Below are positions 23,284 to 34,695 of a stretch of 55,309 bases of DNA, in pieces (position 1 is the first letter of the stretch; every line of letters starts with the position of its first letter). The notes below the pieces were generated by a model. That model saw only the letters and a program-made list of their open reading frames with translations, had not been told where the DNA came from and did not search any database. The stretch covers positions 1-55,309 of the forward strand of contig SGPL01000190.1 of the NCBI GenBank assembly GCA_004802705.1, given 5' to 3'. This stretch comes from Bondarzewia mesenterica. Its lineage: Eukaryota > Basidiomycota > Agaricomycetes > Russulales > Bondarzewiaceae. Position numbers and translations under genes: made by a program.

Positions 23284-23325
23284 AACTGAGGACAGTCNAT
23301 ATTTCAGTTGGGAGGAGGACCNATA
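23284..23325 (+). promoter_or_regulatory. Internal polypurine-tract-like motif, copy B
   Basis: CAACTGAGGACAGTC is followed by TTCAGTTGGGAGGAGGA just after the integrase stop. The same arrangement (CTGAGGACAGTCAGTA, TTTAGTTGGGAGGAGA) recurs at 25264-25297 directly before LTR2. The copy here may act as a second plus-strand primer site or be a relic of gene capture. Confidence 0.6.
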
Positions 23326-23718
23326 CCCNCNATATTCTCATTTTCTCANTCNATTTNACCGCTACCTTTTTCCAATAATCTTCGCAAGACTTCGCAACTG
23401 CTTTGCCAATTCCTTTCGCATCACTAATACTTCACTGACCTCTTCACATTCTGCAGTCCCTAAGTCGCATTAATGATCCAATCAGAATTTGNNCAAACCN
23501 CCTAGGGTTTTATGGCCATGATGATCTACTGAGCCTTTCCNTATTTTCTCATTTTATTTTCAATTTTNCCTCTCTCTCCATTTCGTCCTATCTCTACTTC
23601 TNCAAGCTNAAAAATAATCGCAGTCTCATTNCAGACTTNGGACATTANAAGACAAACTACAAAATACGNNGATGNGAGCNGANGAACACTNGCGACAAAG
23701 TTNCCACTTCATAGCCAC

Positions 23719-25074
23719 CTACTCNTNGTCCTTNAGGCCCAANGCCCTCTTCNCAGTGTGGACCTCNCNCNNCANCTTCTCCAACTCNCGCTTGTNCGAT
23801 TCNCNTTNNGCCAAAATGANNGCCAGCTCANGCGCGTTGCTCTNNAGGNNCNAGGTGATNATGTCTTCNNCATTAATCAGACCAGGCAGNGACATTCCAG
23901 ACTCCACAGANANCGTGACTTCACTCNCGAGCTTCTCACGCTNNGCCACCGATTTCTTGAGGAANGCNGCNGTGGATGTCNTGCTCGACCCAGATGATCN
24001 CGCAGCAGGTTTGGGANGAGGACCTATGCNATNAGATCAGTGCGANATCANGCNAAACNAAGGNGANNACTTNCCTGCTGAGCTGGAGCCCTTCTTGTCA
24101 GNGAGCTCGACTTTGATAGTCGGAATCGNGCTGNGAGTGGCCTCNGTCNACAGCNAGCAACGCTTCTTGTCCTGNGTGCACTTNGTACACCTGTCCNCAC
24201 NAGGAAGCNGNTAACACGNGTAGANGAAGTGGAACTCCGTCNNGCAGNGATAGCAANTATCGTTCACCTATGATAATCNGNNAGTCANNGCNGAAACAAG
24301 CAGNGANNATCGNGAGGACCTACCAANACNGNGCNCCTCAGGAATNACCTTCGGGTNNNGAGTAGCACCCTTGGGCCNTTTGGCGGCGACCACTGGGTCN
24401 CTCACNGNGACCTCNNNNGTCTTGNNCTTTTCNGCGNGACCTTTGCCCTTCCCCGNNTCACTCACTGTGCTGACATCTCCCNCNGTCTCNGANGTNGGCG
24501 NGGTCATTTNNGTNTCAGCATCCAACTCCCCNAGGCTCNCAAGGTNGAGNGACATCANCTCNTCNTCCAAATTNTGCTCGAAGTNNTCTGGTGAAATCTT
24601 GTNNGCCATGAGCAAGGCCAGCTTCTCNGCCTNGCAAACCTTGCNGTGTGTGAGGNGTTCCTCTTCTTTTGCCTTTGNGGCNNNGACCTGCTCCTGTTNA
24701 ANGNGTACCTTTTCATGTTCNGCNGTGACCTCGCGTTCACNCNTNACCAATGCTGANAGTTGAGGCAGGATGCGCGCCCCCCACTCAAGCCACTNACGCA
24801 TGGCGANTGGCTCCAGCGANGCANTCACTTNNGCAANCCACTTCNTGATGTCNGCGTCNGGCACAAAGNNNTCCAGCNTCTCCAATCNATTCTGCAAGAA
24901 ATGGTTAGCACGATCAAGCAATNGNGATCGAATGTCNNGANGCACCAGATANCNGANAAANATCTTCCCCCANNCGACNTAGTCCTCCAACTNNGCNNGC
25001 GGACCAGGCAGAGACTTCATGTGGTCACTNAGGACCTCCTTGAGTTTCNCAATGAGTAGGGGATGAGCAGGCAT
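23719..25074 (-). pseudogene. Antisense cargo gene with zinc-cysteine cluster, Gypsy copy B
   Basis: The gene runs opposite to gag-pol, between integrase and LTR2. It starts at ATG 25074 (MPAHPLLI), runs through a helical and coiled-coil region (EHEKV, EKLALLM), a GKGKG stretch, a short intron near 24265-24320, a cysteine-rich segment (near 24120-24265) and, after a second intron near 24010-24070, a C-terminal coiled coil (ITLSVESGMSLPG-like). It stops at 23719-23721. Many N prevent a residue-level call, but the frame is open for about 300 codons in the first exon. It is the counterpart of 33119-34472 in copy C, where the sequence is clean. Confidence 0.65.
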
Positions 25075-25280
25075 GTTGGAGTNATGGTGGTNGAAGNGGA
25101 AGGGATGGATGCGATGAGGAAGTCGACCACCAGAGACCCTGAAGCCTTGAGAAGCNNGACATGAGGNGNCCATGAGGNGAGCCTGGCCCNNACAAACATC
25201 GGAGATNGNCNATTTTGCATTANCCGATTAGGCAATTCAAGATCNCCNNNCTTCNATCGCCTGACTGAGGACAGTCAGTA

Positions 25281-25297
25281 GTTTAGTTGGGAGGAGA
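25281..25297 (+). promoter_or_regulatory. Polypurine tract before LTR2
   Basis: TTTAGTTGGGAGGAGA lies directly before TGATGAGC of LTR2, in the position expected for the plus-strand primer of Gypsy elements. Confidence 0.8.
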
Positions 25298-26353
25298 TGA
25301 TGAGCACCCCGGCTCCCTAACCTTGGAGACTACTATTTTTGCCTTTTAGTTTCAGATCCCAATCCTCCACTGTTCCCATCCATTTGCGATCTCTTGCGAT
25401 CACTCTCGAACCTTTGCGATCTTTTGTGATCTCGACTCATCCAATCCTTTCGACTTTGGGTCATGAGATTCATCGGTATTAATGCTCCAGGCCATCTCAA
25501 TGTATCAGACCTCTGGCAGCCACTATATCGAGCAGCAGCCAAGTTATTCCATTCAGCTCAATCTTTATTGGCATACTCGGCTGACCATTTGCAATATCAC
25601 TTTTACCCCGCTCTGATCTGACATTGCTCGGACAACTTGCTCATCCATTCTGATGGTTTATCGCATGTGTTTACCGGTTAAGTTGCAGCATGCTGATCGG
25701 CTTCATGAGATTACTGTTTACCTTTCGATCTGACATGCCTTCACTTCCTTTCCACCCTTTGTTGAATTACCGGTCGCTGTACGTGCCTGTTCCTATTTTT
25801 CCTTTCACTCCTCCTCCTCTGATTTTGCCCTTCTTCGCCCATTTTCTACCTTAGTTGTACGATGTTCACCATATATTTCGGACTCCTGTTTCTGCTCCCT
25901 GCTCAGTATATAAGCTAGACTACACCACTGCGAAATATCAGATCAGTCTATGGACTTCAGACCTCATTTCACCTGTGTGAACTGTGACTGTGACCTATGA
26001 CCTTGCGACTTTGACTTTGCTTTTGCTGTGACCTACTGCGACCTTCAACTTTGCTGTGACCTTCGACTTTGCTCCTCTACCTCTAAACACCATGCTTCAT
26101 CTCTATATCCTATCCATCCTCCCATTCTATATCATCTTGAACCTTTGACCCAAATATTACACTGACTTTGCACCTTTGTCAGAACATTGCTCCGATATTG
26201 CACTTGATCACATGCTCTCATTCCTCCTTCGTACCCATCTACTCACACACCTGTGTCTTCACAGCAGACGTCTACTCGACTCATCCTCTTGCACATCACT
26301 TGTGGTGTCTTCTGGGGTGTTGTTTCTCCCCTAGGGGCATCNNNAGTGTATCA
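25298..26353 (+). repeat. LTR2, shared by copies B and C
   Basis: This is about 1056 bp with TG...CA ends and TATATAA at 25917-25923. The first 600 bp differ from LTR1 and LTR3 far more than those two differ from each other. One example is the stretch after the first 60 bp, where LTR1 and LTR3 both read AAGACTCC and this copy reads AATCCTCC. A primer-binding site TGGAGCCCAC follows at 26357. Confidence 0.95.
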
Positions 26354-26356
26354 TTT

Positions 26357-26374
26357 TGGAGCCCACNGCGAGGG
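26357..26374 (+). promoter_or_regulatory. Putative primer-binding site, copy C
   Basis: TGGAGCCCAC (with one N after it) begins three bases after LTR2, as in copy B. Confidence 0.6.
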
Positions 26375-26439
26375 GTGAGTTTTCAAGATTGCTGCTGAAG
26401 GCNNANNCCATCTATCTCGACCTACCNCTGCTCGCGACC

Positions 26440-29047
26440 TTCAACAAGAATTTATCACCATTTTTCAAAACCCTCAGAATCTCGCCGACACTTCGCTCTT
26501 CTCAGACAACGATATCGTACCAGAGCACCTCTCCCATCACTACCTTCTGTTGTCATCATCACCATCACCACCTTTGCAACCTATCGATACCTCTTACTAT
26601 GCGACTTCACCTGTTTTGCCACCTCCGACATCACCACTGGATTCTGATCAGTCTTCGCTCGATTTATTGCCCCGACTCCATTACACTCCTCTCCCTAGTG
26701 ATTTCAGATCGCAACAACCATCCGTTACAACACAAGTAATTATCCGCTCAACTATGGCTCCTTCGATGCCCGCACACGGCGATCGCACCGCACCCACCTT
26801 TGACACCAAACAACCTCGCGAACTTCATCGCTACTTCACCGACCTCGAATTCCACTTCACGCGCTCGAAGGTCACCAATGACGAAGAAAAGAAGACCCAT
26901 GCTTGCCGATTTCTCGATGTCGACACTTGCAAACTCTGGCAGTTACTAGCTGAATACACGGATGCTGTGAAGACCTATGAAGACTTCAAGTCGGCAATCT
27001 ACAAGTTATATCCTGGAGCTGAAGAAGATAGGAAGTGGTCGATTGCAGATATGGACAAGCTGGTTGGCGAATGTTCTAGGATTGGGATCCTCTCTATTGG
27101 CGATCTCGACGAATATCATCGCCAGTTCCTCAACATCACCACCTTCTTGATCGCGAAGAAATGCCTTTCCATGCCCGAACAAAGTCACACCTTCGCTCGA
27201 GGCTTCCACCCCGAATTATGGGCCCGAGTTTCATAGTGCCTCCAGCTAAAGTCTCCAGACCATTTCCCCAATAATCTGTATGATATTCAGGAAGTGCACG
27301 ATGCTGCGTGATTTGTCCTCCATGGCACCACTTCGGCAGTACAGCCCACCGACATCTCTTCATTGCCATTAATCGCACCTATCGCCCCGGCTACTGAAGT
27401 CAAAACAGAAGACCTCGCGACCATGTTCGAACGCATTACCGAGACTTTCGTCAAGGCCCTTAGTGGTCAACAAGCCGTTGCACCCCCTCGTCCCCCTCCA
27501 AATCCTGAAACCGCTGGTCGCTATACCTTCTGTGGCAATGCTAGACATTATATGCGAGAATGCCCCGAAGTCGAAGACTATATTCACCAGGGCAAGTGCA
27601 GGTGCAATCCTGAAGGCAAGGTGATCCTATCGTCTGGAGCCTTCGTCCCGCGAAGTATTCCAGGGCTTTGGTTGAAGGAACGCATCGACGAGTGGCATCA
27701 TCGCAACCCAGGACAGATCGTGCAAGGACAGCTGCTTCTCAATGTCTTACCCAACGTCTACTATGATCGTTCCGCACCCGACCCGGCTGATCCTCCAGCC
27801 CCTGCGATCGCCATGACTGCGCATCTCTCAGCATATCATCTGACAATGGACGATCGCATCACCAGCCTTGAACGCGAACTGTTCCAACTTCGCAATCAGC
27901 GACAACCCAGAACCACGATCGTGCGATGCCCTGAGGCTGACAGTGATGAAAAACCCAGCGATAACACTCCCGAAGTACCGTGCCATGCTGCGCCGAAGGT
28001 CCCGTGCCCAGTTCCATATGTTCAGGTTCCTCTGTGTCCAAAACCAGCCCCTGCTGAACCCACACAGCACGTTGACCCTCCTATTCATCCGTACACTGCA
28101 GCCCACGATGCGACCTATGTCCCACCTGTCGATAAAGTCACCAATGAGGTTCTGCAACCACCTGCGATCAAGAAGCAAGAACCTGCATATCACACGATGG
28201 TGCCGATCTATGACGAGGCAGTCGCGAAGGATGTTTATGATAGGGCTATGTCGTCTCCGATCACGGTCACCCAGCGCAAGCTTCTATCGCTTTCTCCAGA
28301 AGTTCGTGCCCAGATTCGTGAAGCAACGGCTGGCCGATGCATTCCTCAGCACGACGGCGGACAAGCCAAGGTCTTGATGCAAGACAATGCCCTTCCCTTT
28401 GCCCTTGACGATCTGGACCCATCCTGCGACATCGAACATACTTCACCTGATGTCGCCACGGCCTCATTGCGCAAATCCTCCATCAGCCACTCATACCTCC
28501 CGAAGGATCGCTAGTGATCCCGGACCCATACGAAGCCTACTTCAATTCGCTCGCACCAGACGAAGAACCCGAACCCCTCATAGTCGCAAAAGAATTATCG
28601 GCACTTCGCTCTATCCTATTACTCATCGATCATCAACAGCGAGTCGAATCCATTGTCAATCCTGGGTCGCAGATTATTGCAATGTCTGAAGAAGTCTGCA
28701 ATGAACTGGCCCTCATCTATGATCCCGATATCGTGCTCAACATGCAATCTGCGAATGGCAAAATTGACAAGTCCCTCGGTCTAGCACGCAATGTCCCATT
28801 CCTCATCGGCAATATCGTGCTTTATCTTCAAGTCCATGTTATTCGCGAACCAGCTTATGACATCCTCCTGGGTCACCCCTTCGACGTCCTTACTGAAAGC
28901 ATCGTCAAGAACTTTGCCAACGAGAATCAGACCATCACCATTCATGATCGGAATATGGAACGCAACGCGACCGTGCCGACATTAGCAAGAGGACCACCAC
29001 GCTTCGTTGAAAGCAACAGGAAGGTTTTTCGCAGATCGAGGATTTGA
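26440..29047 (+). pseudogene. Gag-protease of Gypsy copy C
   Basis: It is colinear with copy B. The capsid-like region is 26754-27236 and the zinc knuckle is near 27520-27560. There the first cysteine is tyrosine (YTFCGNARHYMRECP), so the knuckle is damaged, although the TGA seen in copies A and B reads CGA here. The protease has VNPGSQII near 28651, with asparagine in place of the catalytic aspartate. Stops lie at 27234-27236 (TAG) and near 27309 (TGA). One T is missing near 28467 compared with copies A and B (ATTGCG against ATTTGCG), causing a frameshift. It ends TGA at 29045-29047 with the same GGTTTTTC overlap into the pol frame (29023-29030). Confidence 0.85.
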
Positions 29048-32000
29048 TCGCTGATCAAGGAGAACTCGCGCTCATCATAGCCATGGATACCCGATTGCAT
29101 CTATAATTTGAAGCTTTTCGCCTTCTCGACCCTTCTACCTCTTCACTCTTTAATATCCGACTCTCGTATCTTTCTGCCTGCAACCCTGCGATATTTTCCC
29201 GATCTGACCCTTCTGTTTTCGACTCATCTCTCCTGTCTGCATTCGCTCCAAATCCCACCTCTCAAGTTCCCATTCAATCTCTTTTATCGACTCTTCGCAA
29301 TGATCTGGTCATTGTCTTTACTGCAAGTGCAAGTACAAGCCTGTCGCTCAAAAAGTACGCCCGATCTTGGCCGAACTTCCTAATAAGTTCTGCATCATTC
29401 GCAATATATCCGGCGATCCACTGGCAGACATGCCTTATCTCAGTCCAAACCCCCCACCATTCACGCCCTTCAGTCGCTACACTTCCGAACATCGCGACAT
29501 CATCGACAATGTCCACCCTGGCGATTTCCTCTGGCCTGCCGAATGTGACCTCATGCATCACTTCATGTGTGTGCAACACGAAGGCTTCGCTTGGAACGAT
29601 ACCGAGCGCGGCCACTTTCGCGAAGATTTCTTTCCTCCTGTCGATATGCCGGTGGTCACTCACAAGCCCTGGGTCCTTCGCAACATGCCGATTCCTCCTG
29701 GGATCTACGACAAAGTCTGTGATGTTATCCGTACCAAGATTGCAGCCGGGGTTTATGAACCTTCAAATTCCTCCTATCACTCCTGATGGTTTACCATCGT
29801 CAAAAAGGACGGCTCTAGTCTTCGCCTTGTCCACAGCCTTGAACCGCTCAATGCAGTCACCATCTAACATTCTGGCATCCCACCCTACACTGATCAGATC
29901 GCCGAACAATTCGCTGGCTGCACCTGTGGCGGCATGCTCGATCTCTACGTCGGATACGACGAGCGAACTCTCACTGAGTCCTCACGCGATTATACAACCT
30001 TTCAAACCCCCTATGGTGCACTTCGCCTTGTCACTCTCCCTATGGGCTGGACAAATTCAATCCCCATCTTCCATGATGATGTCACCTTCATCCTGCAACC
30101 CGAAATCCCTGATACCACTATCCCCTACATCGACGATGTACCAGTACATGGCCCTGCAACTCAATACCTACTCCCTGATGGATCACCTAAAATGCATTCC
30201 GATAATCCTCGCATTCGTCGCTTCGTGTGGGAACACTTCCAAAGTCTCAATCGCGTCGTCCAGCGCATGAAGTATTCCGGTGGAACCTTTTCCGGTCATA
30301 AAGTGATTCTCTGTTCACCCGAAATTATGGTGGTCAGACATCGCTGTACTCCTAATGGTCACCTACCTGAAGAACCTCGCATCGAGAAGATCGTCAACTG
30401 GGGCCCTTGTCGTGACTTGTCCGATGTTCACGCATTCCTTGGAACCATTGGCGTCATTCGCATTTTCATTCGCAACTTCGCCCATCGTGCCCACACACTC
30501 ACCAAGCTTACGCGCAAAGAAGAACCTTTTCACTTTGGACCTGACCAGATCGCTGCTCAAGAAAACCTCAAGGCTGCTCTCCTCGCCTCCCCTGCACTCC
30601 ATCTGATCGACTATTCCTCCGAATCCCCTGTCATCCTCACTGTCGATACTTCACACATCGCTGTCAGCTTTCACCTGTGCCAATGTGATCCCGATAATTC
30701 CAAGATCTGCTACTATGCCCGTTTCGGCTCTATCACTCTCAACGACCACGAAGCCCAATTCTCCCAACCCAAGCTCGAACTCTATGGCCTTTTTCGCGCT
30801 CTATGATCCCTCAAGCTCTATCTCATCGGTGTTCGCAACCTCATTATCGAAGTTGACGCGTGCTATATTAAGGGCATGCTCGCCAATCTCGATCTCAAAC
30901 CCAGTGCCAGCATCAATCACTGGATTCTCTCCATTCTCACCTTCCATTTCACTCTCGTCCACGTTCCTGATACCCTTCACACCCCAGATGCATTATTGCG
31001 CCGTCCCCCTCAGCCTGGCGATATCGCTGAGCCCTCCGATGACTTCAACGACTGGATCGACAATATCTATGGGTTCCTACACCTTATCAATTCGCCTCCC
31101 ACTTCCTCTCCTACCACCATTCTTCCCACCTACCCAAACAACATCGCGATCGACGCCGATCCTCAGGATACAACTCCTATTTCCACCATCTCCTACAGCG
31201 ATGTACCCCGCTCTGACAATGACCACGCTGCCGATCATCACCTCGAACAAGTTTGCGACTGGCACAAATCCATGGAACGCCCTTCGACACTTTCTGACGC
31301 TGAATACACCACCTTCCTCCGCTATTGTACCAAATTTTTCATCGCTTTCGATAAACTCTGGTGCAAAGACTCCCATGGTCGCCACAAGCTCGTCGCCTTC
31401 CCTGACCGTCACATCACAATTCTCATGTCTTTACATGATGAAGTCGCACACAAGGGTGTTTACGCGACTACGGCGCTCATCGCACTTCACTTCTGGTGGC
31501 CGATGATGCGACAAGACATCGCCTGGTTTGTTCGCACTTGCCACATCTGCCAACTCTGACAAACGTCTAATATCCTTATTCCTCCGACCGTCGCGACCCC
31601 TGCATCGCTCTTTACGAAGATGTACATGGACACCATGCATATGCCTAAGGCTGGCGGCTTCAAATACCTCGTCCAAGGCTGCTGTTCAATATCGCATTAT
31701 CCTGAATTTCGCATGCTTCGACGTGAATCAAGCGTTGCACTCGCCGATTGGATATTCGAGGACATCCTGTGCTGATGGGGCGCTCTCTGCGAGATCATCT
31801 CCGATAATGGCTCTGCATTCATCAAAGCTCTCACCTACCTCACGAAGAAATACTGCATTCGATATATCCACATCTCCGGCTACAACTCCCGTGCGAATGG
31901 TATCACAGAATGATTGCACTTCGACGTTCGCCAAGCCCTCTTCAAGGCCGTCGACGGCGACCAATCCAAGTGGAACCGAGCGACCTATTCCATTTTCTGG

Positions 32001-32619
32001 GCCGATCGCATCACCATCCATCACTGTATGGGCTGTTCACCATACTTCACCGCAACTGGTACCCATCCCCTAGTTCCTCTCGACATTGCTGAAGCAACAT
32101 ACCTTCTGCCTCCCCCATCTTCCTTCCTTTCTTCCACCGATCTTATTGCCCGCTGCGCCATCGCCCTCCAGAAACACAAGTCCGACCTCACCTCCCTTCA
32201 TTCTAAGGTTTACGAAGCTCGCATCCAAGCTGCGATCAAGTTCGAACGTGACCACATCACCACCATCCACGACTTTGACTTTCAACCTGGCTTGCTCATC
32301 CTTATGCGATATAGTGTGATCGAGAAGTCCCTCAACCGCAAGATGCGACCTCGCTATACCGGTCCACTCGTCGTCATTTCTAGAAACCACGGTGGTGCTT
32401 ATATCCTCTGCGAACTCGATGGCTCTATTTACGATCGCCCCGTCGCCACCTTCTGAGTCATCCCCTACTTCGCTCGCCAATCCATCCCCCCTTCCCGACC
32501 TCGACCAGCTACTCGATATTTCTGCACAACGTCTTCAAGAACTCGAAGCCTCACCCATTGCCGATCCTGAGGCCCTGGATGATGACCTCATGACCTCGCA
32601 GGATGAAGATCTCGACTAG
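29008..32619 (+). pseudogene. RT-RNaseH-integrase of Gypsy copy C
   Basis: The RT core is readable (GMLDLYVGYDERT near 29932; TIPYIDDVPV with intact YIDD near 30120). RNase H follows (TVDTSHIAVSF near 30643). The integrase has HDEVAHKG and CHIC for the HHCC finger (31430-31555) and MDTM, SDNGSAF and NGITE for the DDE triad (31620-31913). A GPY-type RPRYTGPLVVI (near 32347) precedes an acidic tail and the stop at 32617-32619. No chromodomain is seen. Stops at 29784-29786, 29864-29866, 30804-30806, 31557-31559, near 31772 and 31912, and 32454-32456 fit C-to-T changes. One A is missing near 29322 relative to copy B. The element is not active as sequenced. Confidence 0.9.
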
Positions 32620-32646
32620 GCCTGACAAAACCTTCTCCCCCATATA

Positions 32647-32690
32647 CTTGCAACTGAGGACAGTCGATATTTCAGTTGCGAGGAGGACCG
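32647..32690 (+). promoter_or_regulatory. Internal polypurine-tract-like motif, copy C
   Basis: TGCAACTGAGGACAGTC then TTCAGTTGCGAGGAGGA lies 30 bp after the integrase stop. It duplicates the motif before LTR3 (34662-34695). One G-to-C change interrupts the purine run relative to copy B. Confidence 0.6.
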
Positions 32691-33118
32691 ATACTCGCGA
32701 CATTCTCATTTTCTCACTCCATTTCACCGCTACCTTTTCTGATAATCTTCGCAAGACTTTGCAACCTCTTCGCCGATTCTTTTCACATCACTAATACATC
32801 ACCGCCCCTTTCACATTCTGCGTTCCCTAAGTTGCATTAACGATCCGATCAGATTTGCGCAAACCTCCTAGGGTTTTATGGCCATGATGATCTACTGAGC
32901 CTTTCCCTATTTTTCTATTTTCTTATTTTGCTGTTTTACTTTTTACTTTTTTTTTCTTCTTTCTTTTCTTGCTGGTTAGGTGTTTTCAGGCTTCAAAATC
33001 ATCGTAAACATCGCATTCTCCGCACGAACACAATCAGAATGATCGCAGCACATTGCTAGCATTACAAGTGAGAGGAGGGACCGCGCGATCTTCCAACCAA
33101 AACCAGGAACCATCCCAT
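32691..33118. other. Region between internal PPT motif and the antisense gene, copy C
   Basis: No gene is seen. 32691-32930 is similar to copy B (CTCCTAGGGTTTTATGGCC in both). From about 32935 to 33100 the two copies no longer align, and C carries a T-rich run. This would be the 3' untranslated region of the antisense gene. Confidence 0.5.
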
Positions 33119-34472
33119 CTACTCGTCCTCCTTCATTCCTAACGCCCGCTTCGCAATGTGAATTTCACGCCTCACTTTCTCAAGCTCGCGCTTGTCGGCC
33201 TCACGCTCTGCCAAAACGATGGCCAACTCGCACGCATTGCTCTCCATATGCCAGGTGATTATGTCTTCAGCATTGATAAGGCCAGGCAGAGACATGCCAG
33301 GCTCTACAGAGGCCGCGACCTCGCTCGTGAGCTTCTCGTGCTCTGCCATTGATTTCTTGAGGAACACCGTGGTGGTCATCGTGCTTGACCCAGAGGAATG
33401 CGCAGTAGGCTTGGGACGAGGCGCTGTCAAAAGCGATCAGAGTGATGGTAGGCACGACGGAGGTGATGACTTACTTGATGAGCTCGAACCCTTCTTTTCG
33501 GCCAACTCGACTTTGATCGTCGGAATGGCACTGCGAGCGGCCTTGGTCGACAGCGAGCAGCACTTCTTGTCCTGGGTGCACTTCGTACACGTGTCCGCAC
33601 CTGAAAGCCGATAACACGCGTACATGAAGTGGAATTCATTCGCGCAGTGATAGCATGTATCATTCACCTATGATATTCAAGGTGTCAGTGTGGAAACAAG
33701 CAGCTAGGATTGCGAAGACTCACCAAGATGGCGCCCTCAGGAATCACCTTCGGATCGCAAGTCGCACCCTTGGGCTGCTTGGCGGCGACCGCGGTGTCAC
33801 CCACTAAGACCTCGACGGTCTTGCGCTTTTCAGCATGGCTTTTGCCCTTCCCCACGTTGCTTGCGGTGCTGACATCTCCTCCGGTCTCCGATGTCAGTGC
33901 AGTCATTTCTGTGTCAGCATCGAACTCCCCCAGGTTCACAAGGTCGAGCGACATCAGGTCGTCGTCTGAATTTTGCTCAAAATCATCAGGGGAGATCTTG
34001 TCGGCCATGAGCAAGGCCAGCTTCTCCACCTCACGAACCTTGTAGTGCACGAGGTGTTCCTCTTCTTTCACCTTTGCAGCCACGACCTGCTCCTTTGAAT
34101 GCGTACCTTTTCATGTTCGGCCATGACCTCGCGTTCACACGTCACCAATGCTGAGAGTTGAGGCAGGATGCGCGCCCCCCACTCAAGCCACTCACACACG
34201 GCGACTGGCTCCAGCGAGGCACTCACTTCAGCAACCCACTTTGTGATGTCGGCGTCTAGCACAAAGCCGTCCAGCGTCTTCAATCGATTCTGCAAGAAAT
34301 GGTTAGCACAATCAAGTGATCGCGATTGAATTTCACGACGCACCAGATACCCGACAAATGTCTTCCCCCATGCGACGTAGTCCTCCAACTCGGCAGGCGG
34401 ACCAGGCAGAGACTTCATGTGGTCGCTGAGGACCTCCTTGAGTTTCACAATGAGTAGGGGATGAGCAGGCAT
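33119..34472 (-). pseudogene. Antisense three-exon cargo gene with zinc-cysteine cluster, Gypsy copy C
   Basis: On the minus strand, exon 1 spans 34472-33724 (start MPAHPLLI). GT-AG introns follow at 33723-33668 (56 nt) and 33474-33424 (51 nt), exon 2 is 33667-33475, and exon 3 is 33423-33119 with a stop at 33119-33121. The joined frame is consistent. The protein has an N-terminal helical domain (about residues 1-110), a coiled coil, an acidic S/T-rich part, a GKGK-type basic patch, a cysteine cluster C-x2-C-x9-C-x8-C-x2-C-x6-C in exon 2 (near Zn2Cys6 spacing), and a C-terminal coiled coil rich in E, K and R. One base is missing near 34099 compared with copy B, so this copy is frameshifted. 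It resembles no gag-pol or known Gypsy accessory protein. The introns can persist because the gene is antisense to the genomic transcript. The function is unknown; DNA or nucleic-acid binding is an inference from the cysteines. Confidence 0.75.
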
Positions 34473-34678
34473 GTTGGAGTGATGGTGGTGAAAGAGGAAG
34501 GGATGGATGCGATGAGGAAGTCGACCACCAGAGACCCTGAAGCCTTGAGAAGCACAACATGAGGCGACCATGAGGTGAGCCTGGCCCGGACAAACATCGG
34601 AGATCACCGATTTCATATTACCTAATTAGGCAACTCAAGATCACCGCGCTTCGATCGCCTGACTGAGGACAGTCAGTA

Positions 34679-34695
34679 GTTCAGTTGGGAGGAGA
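34679..34695 (+). promoter_or_regulatory. Polypurine tract before LTR3
   Basis: TTCAGTTGGGAGGAGA lies directly before TGATGAGC of LTR3, matching the tract before LTR2. Confidence 0.8.
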
